Shown: positions 1-8,961, counted from the stretch's first letter. The stretch is 64,000 nucleotides of DNA from a gamma proteobacterium HIMB55 (GCA_000227505.4 AGIF02000001.1:702035-766034), one strand, 5' to 3'. Program-made: numbers and translations. The notes: generated from the sequence alone by a model not told the origin.

Positions 1-1349
1 ACAGGATTATCCCGCGGCTCGCTGACGTTGAAGGGTGTTTGGTTAGCGCTGTGTACAAAGCCAGAATCAGGGTTTGTGACTTGCGGTAATGAAGAGGTGG
101 AGTGGTAACTATCCCAAATCAGTTCAGAGCGATCACCGGGAAGGTATTGCTGCCAGTCCCAGCCCGTTGCTCTCACCGGTAGTTGAGCGTTGTGGATGAA
201 ATGAATGTCGCCGTGTCGGTTGGCGTATACGAAGTTGAAGCTCTGGATGTGATTGAGAGCAACCGCCGCTTTCCATTCGTCGAAGTTCTTGGCCTTGTTC
301 ATCGCGAGCCACTGCTCGACCTGTTTCATCTCATCGATACCGGCGTACCGAATCGCGTAGACCCCATGGTCAGTCCTGAGCGCTGGGCCATGCGCTGAGC
401 GGAGCACCTCACGCTTAACGGACCAAGGTATGAAACCCCAGAGTTTCAGCTTAAGGGTGACTTCCCCAACCTCGAGGTCTTGCCACTCTCCATCAAGACG
501 GTATTGATTGGGGTTGTCGGGGTTCATCTCCAAAACGTAGATGTCGACTAGGTCGGGTTTGTTTACGGTGGCACCCCAGCCATGTTCCTCGGTGAAACCA
601 ACGCCCATCGTAGGTGCTCCGGGGAACAGACCACCCATAACGTTCAACCCTTCACTTGATTCGATGTGTGCCTCATACCAAGCGACGGGGCCGGTCAGTG
701 GTTGATGCGAGTTGATGATGAGATAAGTAGAGCCGTCGTCGGTGCGAGAGGGTGCAATCGCCGTGGCGTTTGATCCGATAGGCTCCTTCGGTTGTGGGTT
801 GTACGGAGCTTTGCTGACTGTGTTGGGGCGTTCATCTCCGAATAATTCCAACACCGGTTCATTGAAGCCATAAAATAGTGGGTGTCGGAGCATGTGTCCT
901 GCAACGATGTCTTTCCCGGTAACCGGAAGTAACTCGGGGTGCTTAATCTCTGAGGGATGATCGGCGGCAAAGGCGTTAAAGCCTGCTGCGAAGGCCTCAA
1001 CGTACGCGCGGATTTCAGGTGACAGATCAACCTCGTAGTTTCGATCAAGGGTTCCCCAAAGATCTAGCCACTTAACGAGGTAATCGGTTTGTGCGCCCTC
1101 CTGACCCTCATAAAGCCCGGCAGTGCCGCGGTAGAAGGGTAGGCTGCCTTCCATGATGGGCCAGGCATCCTCTGCTTGCGCGTAAGCGAGCCCGAATGCC
1201 GCATCCGCGTCGGTGGCGCCGAAAATATGTGGAACCCCGTAACTATCGCGCTCTATCTGTGCTTCATGGACCGGCTCAGCGAGTGCGTTCGAGTGCGAAA
1301 AAGCAAACAAGAGGGTGGCAAGCAGGTGTGAAACGGTGCGCTTGAGCAT
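1..1349 (-). CDS. Penicillin acylase / acyl-homoserine-lactone acylase family protein, 3' end cut by window
   Basis: Reading the minus strand from the ATG at 1349 gives an uninterrupted frame to the left edge. The N-terminus is a secretion signal (hydrophobic residues about 8-22, ending SNALAEP), so the enzyme is probably periplasmic. Next comes the family's acylase A-chain start, IERDSYGVPHIFG, and a region rich in aromatic and acidic residues. The motif GSNATA holds Ser193 just after a glycine. In the Ntn-hydrolase acylase family the precursor is cleaved here and the freed Ser becomes the beta-chain nucleophile. Later segments such as GGLFPGAPTMGVGF and FVYANRHGDIHFIHN also fit the family. 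Known members cut amide bonds in penicillins, acyl-homoserine lactones or cyclic lipopeptides; which one applies here cannot be told. The C-terminal part lies outside the window. Confidence 0.85.
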   Translation of the reverse strand, partial: MLKRTVSHLLATLLFAFSHSNALAEPVHEAQIERDSYGVPHIFGATDADAAFGLAYAQAEDAWPIMEGSLPFYRGTAGLYEGQEGAQTDYLVKWLDLWGTLDRNYEVDLSPEIRAYVEAFAAGFNAFAADHPSEIKHPELLPVTGKDIVAGHMLRHPLFYGFNEPVLELFGDERPNTVSKAPYNPQPKEPIGSNATAIAPSRTDDGSTYLIINSHQPLTGPVAWYEAHIESSEGLNVMGGLFPGAPTMGVGFTEEHGWGATVNKPDLVDIYVLEMNPDNPNQYRLDGEWQDLEVGEVTLKLKLWGFIPWSVKREVLRSAHGPALRTDHGVYAIRYAGIDEMKQVEQWLAMNKAKNFDEWKAAVALNHIQSFNFVYANRHGDIHFIHNAQLPVRATGWDWQQYLPGDRSELIWDSYHSTSSLPQVTNPDSGFVHSANQTPFNVSEPRDNP

Positions 1350-1607
1350 TTTGAAATCCTTATAGTTAATTGTGTGCGTTGCGTTCGACATCACTCAGCT
1401 CGCTATGTGCAAAAAGCCTGACGCGTTGCGTCTTTGGCAAGCGCTGAAGTCGTTAGACCTCCGGCCCGACCTTACGGCGCTCGTCAGAGGCTGACCTCGT
1501 AATCGCGCTGCCGCACACTTGAAAAGTAACAATGAATTGCCGTTGTCTGCTAGTTCTGTCGAGCTTCTGACGTGGGGATTCCTCATTCACAGGGTTATAC
1601 TCCTAGG

Positions 1608-2825
1608 ATGGATTTAATTGCATTAGCAGTACCCTTTTTCTTGTTTGCGATTGCTATCGAGTGGTCTTGGGGTCGCTGGCGTGGTCGCGACACATACAGG
1701 CTCACCGATGCAGTGAGTAGTCTCACACTGGGTGGTCTGTCACAGGCGCGCCGATTCGTCGCTTTGGGTGTAGGGGGCTCGGTCTACGCGTGGCTTGCAT
1801 CGGTTACCCCGTTTTCTACTTGGACCGCTGAGGGATGGTGGGCCTGGGTGCTTGCCTTTGTTTTATATGATCTTTGCTACTACTGCTCGCACCGAGCGGG
1901 ACATGAGGTAAAGCTATTCTGGGCCGCTCACGTGGTCCATCACCAAAGCGAAGACTACAACTTATCTACTGCTCTACGTCAGACAAGCTCCGGCTTTTTA
2001 TTTGGTTGGATTTTCTACACCCCGCTGTTTTTCATTGGCGTCCCCGCCGAGATGATGGTCACGGTGGGTGCGCTGAATTTGATTTACCAGTTTTGGGTGC
2101 ACACTGAGCATGTCGGTGAGCTCGGTTGGTTCGAGTATGTGTTCGTGTCTCCCTCCAATCACCGCGTTCATCACGCTCGTAACACGCAATACTTAGACCG
2201 AAACTACGGTGGTGTCTTCATTGTGTGGGATCGACTGTTTGGTTCTTATCAGCCCGAGCTGGCTTATGAGCCATGCATTTATGGCATTACTAAGCCCATT
2301 CAGTCCTGGTCCCCAGTAGAGTCATGGATCCATGTTTATCGGGACATGTTCAATGACATGCGGCGAACGAGTAGCTGGGCTCAACGACTCTGGGTGCCGT
2401 TCTCACATCCGGCCTGGCAGCCCTCCGATGTCGCGGCTCCGAACTCATTGTTGAATCAGGAAGATCCGCCGTTTGAAAAGTACGATCCACAGGTCTCAAA
2501 CGCACGAAAAGTGAGCGGTACGGTGAATTTGATTCTCATCACAGTCTTGCTGCTGTTGGCACAGCGTAGCGAGGCTTTACGCGGTTATGAAGCGTATGCG
2601 TGGGCAATAATGCTGTGGTTTGGTGTTGCCAATGCGGCGCTCTTGAGTGGTGTCGATTCTCGGCTCTTCAAGTTTCAAGAGGGCTTGAAGCTGATCGTGC
2701 TTGTCGTGTTGGCGGGGCTGTTGTCGCTTCGACTGGCGTTAGTGGTTACGCCACTGGCCCTGGCCGGTGTGTCTTGGCAATTTTTCGAAGGAGAAAGAAA
2801 AGAGGTGGCGGGCGCCACCTCTTGA
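1608..2825 (+). CDS. Sterol desaturase / fatty acid hydroxylase family membrane protein
   Basis: This is a membrane-bound di-iron oxygenase of the fatty acid hydroxylase superfamily, close in layout to alkylglycerol-monooxygenase-like bacterial proteins. Numbered from the ATG at 1608, it carries the three histidine clusters of the family: H95-x3-H99, H108-x2-HH112 and H185-x2-HH189, with a further H165-x2-H168 pair. Hydrophobic segments lie at about 3-18, 76-92, 125-150 and 300-390, so it is an integral inner-membrane protein. The frame could start earlier at a GTG at 1572, but the extra 12 residues are polar and the ATG places a hydrophobic helix at the N-terminus; neither start has a clear ribosome site. 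It converges on the cytochrome c gene with only 7 bp between stop codons. The substrate is unknown; a lipid is expected. Confidence 0.8.
   Translation: MDLIALAVPFFLFAIAIEWSWGRWRGRDTYRLTDAVSSLTLGGLSQARRFVALGVGGSVYAWLASVTPFSTWTAEGWWAWVLAFVLYDLCYYCSHRAGHEVKLFWAAHVVHHQSEDYNLSTALRQTSSGFLFGWIFYTPLFFIGVPAEMMVTVGALNLIYQFWVHTEHVGELGWFEYVFVSPSNHRVHHARNTQYLDRNYGGVFIVWDRLFGSYQPELAYEPCIYGITKPIQSWSPVESWIHVYRDMFNDMRRTSSWAQRLWVPFSHPAWQPSDVAAPNSLLNQEDPPFEKYDPQVSNARKVSGTVNLILITVLLLLAQRSEALRGYEAYAWAIMLWFGVANAALLSGVDSRLFKFQEGLKLIVLVVLAGLLSLRLALVVTPLALAGVSWQFFEGERKEVAGATS
2791..2822 (-). terminator. Intrinsic terminator of the cytochrome c gene, inside the end of the facing gene
   Basis: AGAGGTGGCG and CGCCACCTCT (2801-2822) form a perfect 10-bp stem around a 2-base loop, which in practice opens to about 4 bases. 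Read on the minus strand the stem is followed by TTTCTTTCTC, so it suits the cytochrome c gene ending at 2833. It lies within the last codons of the plus-strand hydroxylase gene. Confidence 0.65.
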
Positions 2826-2832
2826 TGTCGAT

Positions 2833-3270
2833 TTACAGCGTTCCGATGTAAGCGGCTAGGTTGCCGATATCATCGTCGGTCATTGGCTTCGCAACGGGCC
2901 ACATCATCGCTGATTGCGCGCCACGCGCTTCACCAGCGCGATAGGCAGTAAGCTTGCCTGAAATATCGCTCATCGCTTGACCTGCGAGCTTGGGACCAAT
3001 ACCGCCCTCGCCGTTGCCACCGTGACATGCAATGCACTGACCGTAGTAGGTCTCGCCCAGGGCTTCTGGAGAGGCTGCTGCCAAAGCTTCTTGTTTAACT
3101 CGCTCGATGTCGGCAATGCTGCCACCATTCTCTGCTTTCCACTCTTGGTAGCACTCGCCTACACAGACGTTGCGGTTGCCTGTCCATGACTCGTCATTGG
3201 TAGTGGTTCCGACCCAAATAATGGCCGTGATGGCAATCGCGAAGCCCGCGACGATGACGTTTGTATTCAT
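2833..3270 (-). CDS. Class I c-type cytochrome, membrane-anchored or secreted
   Basis: The 145-residue protein begins with an uncleaved anchor or signal (residues 5-21). After a spacer with a Cys pair (C36 and C40) it has the haem attachment motif C79-I-A-C-H83, followed by the usual GPKLAGQ segment. A C-terminal Met-containing stretch could supply the distal haem ligand (M123 or M130). This is a small periplasmic electron carrier of the cytochrome c553/c5 type. The ATG at 3270 is preceded by a GGGGGA ribosome site; an upstream in-frame start at 3288 has none. It is divergent from the thioesterase and convergent with the hydroxylase. The N-terminal Cys pair before the haem domain is not typical and could form a disulfide. 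Its redox partner is not evident from the neighbours. Confidence 0.85.
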   Translation of the reverse strand: MNTNVIVAGFAIAITAIIWVGTTTNDESWTGNRNVCVGECYQEWKAENGGSIADIERVKQEALAAASPEALGETYYGQCIACHGGNGEGGIGPKLAGQAMSDISGKLTAYRAGEARGAQSAMMWPVAKPMTDDDIGNLAAYIGTL

Positions 3271-3529
3271 TGATTTCCCCCGGTACAAACACTGGTCTTT
3301 TTTTGTCGGCGCGAATGATAAGGGGTTTGTCTAGTTGATGTAAGTGGCTCCATGAGCAACGCGGTAATTTCACCTTTATCGGCGCTATTGCCGTTCGCTA
3401 TGTTGTAACAAGGGCCATAACACGGCACGGTAATATTGGTAGCTCGTCGTGGAAAGCAAAGCCAAATACCCCCATACTCGCCGTCCTCAAGATTTTCGCA
3501 TTTCCCTGCATAGTTAAAAGGTATACCCA

Positions 3530-3952
3530 ATGGAAAACGCCGCTTACACCGGGCAAATCAAAGTGAGATTTGCTGACACTGACGCCAATGGTCACACGTA
3601 TTTTGGTAGCTACTTAGTGTTGGCTGATGAGGTGGTTTCAGAATACCTCGCACAGGTTGGCTGGGACGGTGGCACCGACGGTGATTTTTTAACCTTTACC
3701 GTGAATGCCAATATCGACTTTGTCGGTGAATGCATGGCCTGGGACATTTTGGAGGTGGCCTGCAGTTTCACTAAACTAGGGAACAGCAGCTGCGCGCTCG
3801 CGTTTGAAATGTTGAATACATCGACCAATGAGATAGCTACTCGAGGCTCATTCACGTATGTGTTCGTAGACAAGGAAACGCGAAAAAGCCGTCCGATCCC
3901 GCAACAAATCAAAGACGCTATCGTCGCAGCGCAGCCCGAGTTGGCAGCCTAG
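3530..3952 (+). CDS. Acyl-CoA thioesterase, hotdog fold (4HBT type)
   Basis: This 140-residue protein has the length of a single hotdog domain. The signature is RFADTDANGHTYFGSY (13-28), which matches the DxDxxGHxxxxxY pattern of 4-hydroxybenzoyl-CoA-thioesterase-like enzymes; D16 or D18 would be the catalytic acid and H22 lies in the substrate loop. Members hydrolyse acyl- or aroyl-CoA thioesters in the cytoplasm. The gene stands alone between the divergent cytochrome c gene and a downstream gene of unknown function. The ATG at 3530 is the natural start because the conserved motif follows within 13 residues. The specific substrate cannot be inferred. Confidence 0.8.
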   Translation: MENAAYTGQIKVRFADTDANGHTYFGSYLVLADEVVSEYLAQVGWDGGTDGDFLTFTVNANIDFVGECMAWDILEVACSFTKLGNSSCALAFEMLNTSTNEIATRGSFTYVFVDKETRKSRPIPQQIKDAIVAAQPELAA

Positions 3953-4044
3953 TCAGCTGAAAGCTCAGGTGACGCAATACGTTTGCTTCCCGCTTGCGTA
4001 CTGCACAGTACATAAGCGGCCAGTAGGCAAGGTAGTAGCGGAAA

Positions 4045-4614
4045 ATGAGCGAGACGATTAATCCCCAGGGGAATCCGCAAGGCAAAGGTGTGGTGATGGT
4101 GTTGCAGCAAATGGCTGCTGCGGCGCCCGCTGAAATCCGGCCCAAATCTGCCGATGAGGCGCTTCTCGATTATTGGTGCTCGAGTTTGGTTTTGTCGTCA
4201 GCCTTCAAGTTTCGGGTTGCCCCAGACAACACGTATTTTCTTTATCGCGTGGGTGCCGAATGGCAGTTGTCGCTCATTGCGCCCACCGAGTGGGGTGCCC
4301 GCATGCCTGGCGAGTTCGTTGCAGCGTGTCAATTGAGCCGAGATATGACTTGGCAGCTCCAGTTCGATGATGGCTTGAGTCAAACAGTCCGCAACGCGCT
4401 CGTCGCGTTTCTTGAGGGGTTTCAGGCGCAGGCAGCCTCATCGTCAAGCTTCGATGAGATGCTCCCCGATTACGTCGAAAGCCTCCCGTATCAGCAGCGC
4501 GTTCTGGCCTCAGCGCTTAAGCGATCTCTGAAGCATTCCCTGCGACTAGGGGGTGATAACGGTGTTGGACTGTTAGCGGCGGTAGTCGAGCGGCGGCTCT
4601 CTATCACCCAGTAA
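4045..4614 (+). CDS. Conserved-looking hypothetical protein
   Basis: I do not recognise this 189-residue protein. It is soluble, without signal peptide or membrane segments. It begins with a polar NPQGNPQGKG stretch and then alternates hydrophobic and charged segments that look like a folded alpha/beta domain (YFLYRVGAEWQLSLIAPTEW at about 65-84, then two C-terminal helices). The ATG at 4045 has a weak upstream GCGGAAA. Codon use resembles the neighbours, which supports a real gene. Its 3' end overlaps the 3' end of the facing M20 gene by 42 bp. Its position 92 bp after the thioesterase allows co-transcription, but nothing points to a function. Confidence 0.65.
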   Translation: MSETINPQGNPQGKGVVMVLQQMAAAAPAEIRPKSADEALLDYWCSSLVLSSAFKFRVAPDNTYFLYRVGAEWQLSLIAPTEWGARMPGEFVAACQLSRDMTWQLQFDDGLSQTVRNALVAFLEGFQAQAASSSSFDEMLPDYVESLPYQQRVLASALKRSLKHSLRLGGDNGVGLLAAVVERRLSITQ

Positions 4615-6051
4615 CGCCTCATACTGGAAGTTTGGCCCCCGTCGTATATCAAACTCTTCTCTTGCCTCACTCAAAAGCGCTGGGTTTTTAAAGAGATCAA
4701 CGGCGGTCAGTGCCATGGATTTAGCCGCGACAATCATACCTTTGTGTCCAATCGGTGTGCGGCCCGCGGCAACCGCCTGCCATGTATGCGCTCCAGTGCC
4801 GGGAACCCAGGTTGCAGCACTCATCCCGACGGTTGGCACCGTCCAGCTGACATCACCCACGTCTGTTGAGCCATTTCCTCGTGAGCCAGAGGCATAGGGC
4901 TTAATTTGAGCGGCACGCTCGGTGATGAGCGAATCATCGGGCAGACTTTTCGCTAATTCCGCTGCGAACGCCTTATCCGCATCGCTGTAGTGGACACCAC
5001 CAACAGCCGATAAGTTTTTATGCATTACCTCAGCGAGTGTGTCATTGGGAAGGACGCTGTAGTTTCCGTGAATGATCTCATAGCTCATCGAGGTGCCTGT
5101 ACCTAATGCTGCGGCCTCAGCGGTCGCAATGACGCGGTCCCAAATCGAGCGAAGGGCGTTTTCATTCGGGTGTCTTACGTAATAAAAACTCTGCGCTTTG
5201 TTAGGCACGACATTGGGTGCCGAGCCACCATCGGTGATGACATAGTGTAGTCGTGTCGAGGCAGGTACATGCTCTCGTAAAAGATTGACCATAAAGTTCA
5301 TGGACTCAACGGCGTCGAGGGCCGATCGGCCTCGCTCGGGCGCTGATGCTGCATGCGATGAGACGCCGGAGAAGGTGAATTTAGCCGAGCGATTCGCGAG
5401 TGTGCTGGCGGAGTCCGCCGCGTTGATTGAAGCAGGGTGCCAGTGGATGACGGTATCGACGTTATCAAAAAGGCCCGCCCGCACCATGTAGACCTTGCCT
5501 GAGCCGCCTTCTTCAGCAGGGGTGCCGAAGAACTGGATAGTACCCGATGTGCCGGTCTGTTCGAGCCACTCTTTAACAGCGATCGCGGCTCCTAGTGATC
5601 CCGCGCCAAAAAGATGGTGCCCACAGGCTTGTGCTGAGTGTTTTCCCTCGACCGGTTGGGGGTAGGGGACTGCCGCTTGGCTTATACCGGGGAGCGCATC
5701 GAATTCGCCCATAACGGCGATGACAGGTTCGCCCGAACCGTGACTGGCAACAAACGCCGTAGGGATTTCAGCCACACCGCTCTCTATGGAAAAACCCTCT
5801 GCTGCTAGCGCGCTTTTGAGCGCCTCGCTCGAGCGGGTTTCTTGATAGCCAACCTCAGCCAAATCCCAGATCAGATCACTCAAATCTGTCAGTTGCGTCG
5901 AGCGACTCTCGATGCTGTTCAATACGCTCTCGTTGGCGTGAGTCGGAGCTGCTGTTGTGAGAGATGTGAGTGCAAATAGTGAGCTCAGTGCAAGAGATTG
6001 TGCGCCTGTGAACGCCTTTGCCAAAGGTTTTATATTTTTCGCCGAGGTCAT
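4573..6051 (-). CDS. M20-family metallo-amidohydrolase, AbgB-like, exported
   Basis: The 492-residue protein starts with a signal-like segment ending THANE (about residues 18-40). It carries the M20 aminoacylase layout: GEFDALPG (115-122), the metal motif CGHH (143-146), TPAEEGG with the general base at E180/E181, H205, a dimerisation domain (about 215-330) and the late STDVGDVSW segment. The closest remembered relatives are p-aminobenzoyl-glutamate hydrolase subunit B and indole-acetyl-amino-acid hydrolases, which cleave N-acyl amino acids. The export signal suggests a periplasmic peptidase or amidase rather than a folate-scavenging cytoplasmic enzyme. It lies tail-to-tail with the hypothetical gene (42-bp overlap) and head-to-head with the TetR gene. 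Confidence 0.82.
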   Translation of the reverse strand: MTSAKNIKPLAKAFTGAQSLALSSLFALTSLTTAAPTHANESVLNSIESRSTQLTDLSDLIWDLAEVGYQETRSSEALKSALAAEGFSIESGVAEIPTAFVASHGSGEPVIAVMGEFDALPGISQAAVPYPQPVEGKHSAQACGHHLFGAGSLGAAIAVKEWLEQTGTSGTIQFFGTPAEEGGSGKVYMVRAGLFDNVDTVIHWHPASINAADSASTLANRSAKFTFSGVSSHAASAPERGRSALDAVESMNFMVNLLREHVPASTRLHYVITDGGSAPNVVPNKAQSFYYVRHPNENALRSIWDRVIATAEAAALGTGTSMSYEIIHGNYSVLPNDTLAEVMHKNLSAVGGVHYSDADKAFAAELAKSLPDDSLITERAAQIKPYASGSRGNGSTDVGDVSWTVPTVGMSAATWVPGTGAHTWQAVAAGRTPIGHKGMIVAAKSMALTAVDLFKNPALLSEAREEFDIRRGPNFQYEALLGDREPPLDYRR

Positions 6052-6450
6052 AATGAGTGCTCTTGTGTAATGCTTCCGCGAGGAAAGCCTTGCTGATTAA
6101 CTGTCCTTTCGTCGCCAACCATACAAGGAAACCCTGTTTACGTCGTCACGTATGTGCGTGTGCAAGTAATAACCGTTCACCCCCACCTTCAGAACGGGTC
6201 TCCTCAAGATGGGTCGGTACCGCAAGCGCCTAATCTCGTTGAGAAATGTCCCTTTTTCAACGTCAAGACGAGGGCTTGAGTACTGGAATGGGAGCGGCAG
6301 TATGCTTTGATGTAAGGTGAAACGAAGGTGCTGCGCAAGCAGGAAAAGCCATTGTTGCAGAGGGGTTGGGCTAGAACGATTACTTTGTATGTGGCGCGCC
6401 ATTCAGTGGGTGTACACTTTTCATTCGCATACATCGATTTAGAGGCCCAG
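6052..6450. other. Divergent intergenic region between M20 amidohydrolase and TetR genes
   Basis: About 400 bp without a supported gene. The plus-strand frame of the TetR gene stays open back to 6328, but the extra residues are not TetR-like. The region should hold promoters for both flanking genes. I see a GGCGCGCC palindrome near 6393 and TGTATG and CATACA elements about 38 bp apart on either side of it; neither is strong enough to call an operator. Confidence 0.4.
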
Positions 6451-7059
6451 GTGGCAACAAATAGCAATAACGTTACTCAGATAGATGATCGTCCGCTTGA
6501 TGGACGACGACAGCGTGGCGAACGCACGCGCCTTGCAATAATTCAAGCTGCGCTCTCGCTCCAGGAAGATGGCGTGCTTGTTCCCACTGCTCAGCAAATC
6601 TCAGATCGGGCCGGTGTCCTCATTCGATCCTTTTTTCGACATTTCGAAGACATGGAATCGCTATTTGAGGCGGTCGATGCTCACTTACGTGATGCGTACG
6701 AAGCGCTGTTTGTCGGCGGAGACCGCAGTGGTGATATGGAGGCACGCATCAAGCACGCTGTCGCGCGCCGCAGTGATGCTTTCGAGCAATTAAAAAATCT
6801 CATGGTCGGTACCAAAGCCCAGCTATGGCGCTACGAAGTCTTGCGCAACAACTATGCCCGCAGTCAGCGCGGTTTGCGCAGAGATCTTGAACAGTGGTTG
6901 CCAGAAATGCTCGAGTTGCCAGATGCCATACAGGAGTCGGTAGACGCGATTGCCTCATTTGAGATGTGGCAGCGCTTGAGAAGTGAGCAAAATTTGAGCG
7001 AAGAGCAAAGCAGGGCGGTAGTGGCATCGCTGTTGGGGCAATTACTTATTCGCAGCTAG
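6451..7059 (+). CDS. TetR-family transcriptional regulator
   Basis: From the GTG at 6451 the protein is 202 residues, normal for TetR. An AGAGG lies a few bases upstream, and earlier in-frame starts only add residues that are not TetR-like. The N-terminal part (about 24-72) is a TetR helix-turn-helix: RTRLAIIQAAL, then TAQQISDRAG and SFFRHFEDMESLFEAV. The C-terminal part is a variable all-helical ligand domain. It sits immediately upstream of the sulfatase, DUF1330, GST and acyl-CoA dehydrogenase block on the same strand, with a 17-bp palindrome at 7111 just past its stop codon. That arrangement suggests it controls the block. The ligand is unknown. Confidence 0.85.
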   Translation: MATNSNNVTQIDDRPLDGRRQRGERTRLAIIQAALSLQEDGVLVPTAQQISDRAGVLIRSFFRHFEDMESLFEAVDAHLRDAYEALFVGGDRSGDMEARIKHAVARRSDAFEQLKNLMVGTKAQLWRYEVLRNNYARSQRGLRRDLEQWLPEMLELPDAIQESVDAIASFEMWQRLRSEQNLSEEQSRAVVASLLGQLLIRS

Positions 7060-7110
7060 TTTCGCGAATTTGGTTGCATCGCCCACACCAGTTGCATGGC
7101 TCTGATAAAA

Positions 7111-7127
7111 TGACATACTGTATGTCA
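7111..7127. promoter_or_regulatory. Near-perfect 17-bp palindrome, candidate TetR operator
   Basis: TGACATACTGTATGTCA reads as an inverted repeat with all eight flanking pairs matched around one central base. It lies between the TetR stop and the sulfatase start, where an operator for the downstream block would be expected. A related palindrome occurs at 14305. Binding by the adjacent regulator is inferred, not shown. Confidence 0.5.
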
Positions 7128-7208
7128 AAATAATAATGGAGCCGTGAGTTCGAGGACAAACTTCACTCAACAACAGGCTGCGAGCGTCGGTATTTGAGGG
7201 GGCAGGGT

Positions 7209-7244
7209 GGTCGAGCGAGTGGTCGGGCGAGTGGTCGGGCGAGA
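7209..7244. repeat. 12-bp tandem repeat x3 in the sulfatase leader
   Basis: Three adjacent units, GGTCGAGCGAGT, GGTCGGGCGAGT and GGTCGGGCGAGA, differ by one or two bases. They lie 47 bp before the sulfatase start codon and downstream of the palindrome, so they probably fall in the 5' untranslated region. Confidence 0.7.
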
Positions 7245-7290
7245 TGTGCCTTGAGCCTCAATAAACGGGGTATCCTTTTGGGAGCAACAC

Positions 7291-8961
7291 ATGAAAAAAA
7301 TCTTGCTAGCTGTTTCCCTCGGACTGATTGTTCTGGCTGCGATCGCCTACCAAAACCAAACCCAGTTGCTATTGGGTTTTATCAAGTACCGCTCAGCGAA
7401 TGAGTACGAGGTTGGACCTCCGCGCAGCCTAGCGTGGAATGCAGGACCAAATTTAGCATCTGAATCACCCGACGAGCGCCCTCCAAATATTATCCTTATC
7501 GTTGCAGACGATCTTGGCTACAACGATATATCAACCTTTGGTGGCGGCTTGGATGGTGGCCGGGTAAAAACACCACATATCGATCAGCTAGCGGCTGATG
7601 GCGTGGTATTCACTCAGTCGTATTCTGGCGCTGGCACTTGTGCGCCGTCGCGCGCAATGTTGATGACAGGTCGTTACCCGACAAGAACAGGTTTTGAATT
7701 CACCCCAACACCTTCGGGAATGGCGCCGATGCTCTCGCGCATTTCAGCGGAAATGGGCAGGGGGACACCCTCCATGATCTATGACGCAGCCCTTGATGAA
7801 AGTAAGCCGCCATACGAGCAGCAGGGTCTGCCACCCGAGGAGGTCACTATTGCCGAAATTCTCAAAGAGAGGGGGTATGCAACCTTCCATATTGGGAAGT
7901 GGCATTTGGGTCGACAGGATGGCATGGCCCCGCACGAGCAGGGTTTCGATCAAAGCTTATTAATGGCAAGTGGTCTTTTTCTGCCAGAGGACGACCCTAA
8001 TGTGGTGAATGCAAAACTCGATTTTGATCCCATCGACCAGTTCTTGTGGGCGAGGATGGCGTTCGCGAATAGCTTTAACTCTGGAGATCAAGATCGGTTT
8101 GAGCCGGGCGGCTATCTCACAGACTATTGGACGGATGAGTCCATCAACATTATCAACGCCAATAAAAATCGGCCGTTTTTTCTTTACCTTGGTCACTGGG
8201 GAGTCCACACGCCCTTACAGGCTACCCGCGAGGATTACGAGGCGGTAGGTGACATCACGCCTCACCGAAAACGCGTCTACGCAGCCATGATTCGATCGCT
8301 CGATAGGAGCGTTGGCAGAATCAATAAAGCGCTCGAGGAATTGGGAATAGCTGACAATACCCTTGTTGTCTTCACTAATGACAACGGCGGTCCCGGCTAT
8401 ATTGGTTTGCCCGACATCAATAAGCCGTTTAGAGGTTGGAAGATAAGCCAGTTTGAGGGGGGCATCCGCGTGCCGCTTATGATGAAGTGGCCGGCGCGGA
8501 TAAGTCCGGGCACTGTGTCTGAGGAGCCCGTTGCACACATTGACGTCATGCCAACTCTCGCAGCTGCGGCCGAGGCACCAGAACCTGAAGGCGTGATTAT
8601 CGACGGCGAAAACTTGCTGCCACTTGCAACTGGTGCGGGACTTGAGGCGTGGGATCGTGACACGCTGTTTTGGCAAAGCGGCCATTACCGTGTGGTCCGT
8701 CACAAGGATTGGAAGTTACAAGTTACGGCGAGACCCGATAAGCGGTGGCTCTTCAATCTCGCTGGGGATCCAACTGAGCAAATCAATCTCGCGGAATCCA
8801 AGCCAGAAAAAGTGACAGAGCTTATGGCCCTGCTCGATGCGCATGCTGCTGCCGCTCGCCCCGCGCTTTACCCCGCAGTGCTTGAAAGCGCGATTACCAT
8901 TGATAAAACACTTGTTGAGCCCTTTGAAGAGGGTGATGACTACATTTATTGGCCCAACTAA
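7291..8961 (+). CDS. Type I sulfatase, membrane-anchored or exported arylsulfatase-like
   Basis: The 556-residue protein opens with a signal or anchor (MKKILLAVSLGLIVLAAIAY). The sulfatase core begins PPNIILIVADDLGYND, giving the metal-binding aspartates, and the activation motif is C117-A-P-S-R. Cys117 would be converted to formylglycine, the catalytic residue of type I sulfatases. Other family marks are IGKWHLG, the HxPL-like GVHTPL segment and FTNDNGG. Such enzymes release sulfate from sulfate esters in the periplasm. The ATG has a GGGAG ribosome site 8 bases upstream. It is the first gene of a same-strand run with DUF1330, two GST-like proteins and an acyl-CoA dehydrogenase. No formylglycine-generating enzyme is seen in the window, so maturation must come from elsewhere. 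The substrate is unknown. Confidence 0.88.
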   Translation: MKKILLAVSLGLIVLAAIAYQNQTQLLLGFIKYRSANEYEVGPPRSLAWNAGPNLASESPDERPPNIILIVADDLGYNDISTFGGGLDGGRVKTPHIDQLAADGVVFTQSYSGAGTCAPSRAMLMTGRYPTRTGFEFTPTPSGMAPMLSRISAEMGRGTPSMIYDAALDESKPPYEQQGLPPEEVTIAEILKERGYATFHIGKWHLGRQDGMAPHEQGFDQSLLMASGLFLPEDDPNVVNAKLDFDPIDQFLWARMAFANSFNSGDQDRFEPGGYLTDYWTDESINIINANKNRPFFLYLGHWGVHTPLQATREDYEAVGDITPHRKRVYAAMIRSLDRSVGRINKALEELGIADNTLVVFTNDNGGPGYIGLPDINKPFRGWKISQFEGGIRVPLMMKWPARISPGTVSEEPVAHIDVMPTLAAAAEAPEPEGVIIDGENLLPLATGAGLEAWDRDTLFWQSGHYRVVRHKDWKLQVTARPDKRWLFNLAGDPTEQINLAESKPEKVTELMALLDAHAAAARPALYPAVLESAITIDKTLVEPFEEGDDYIYWPN

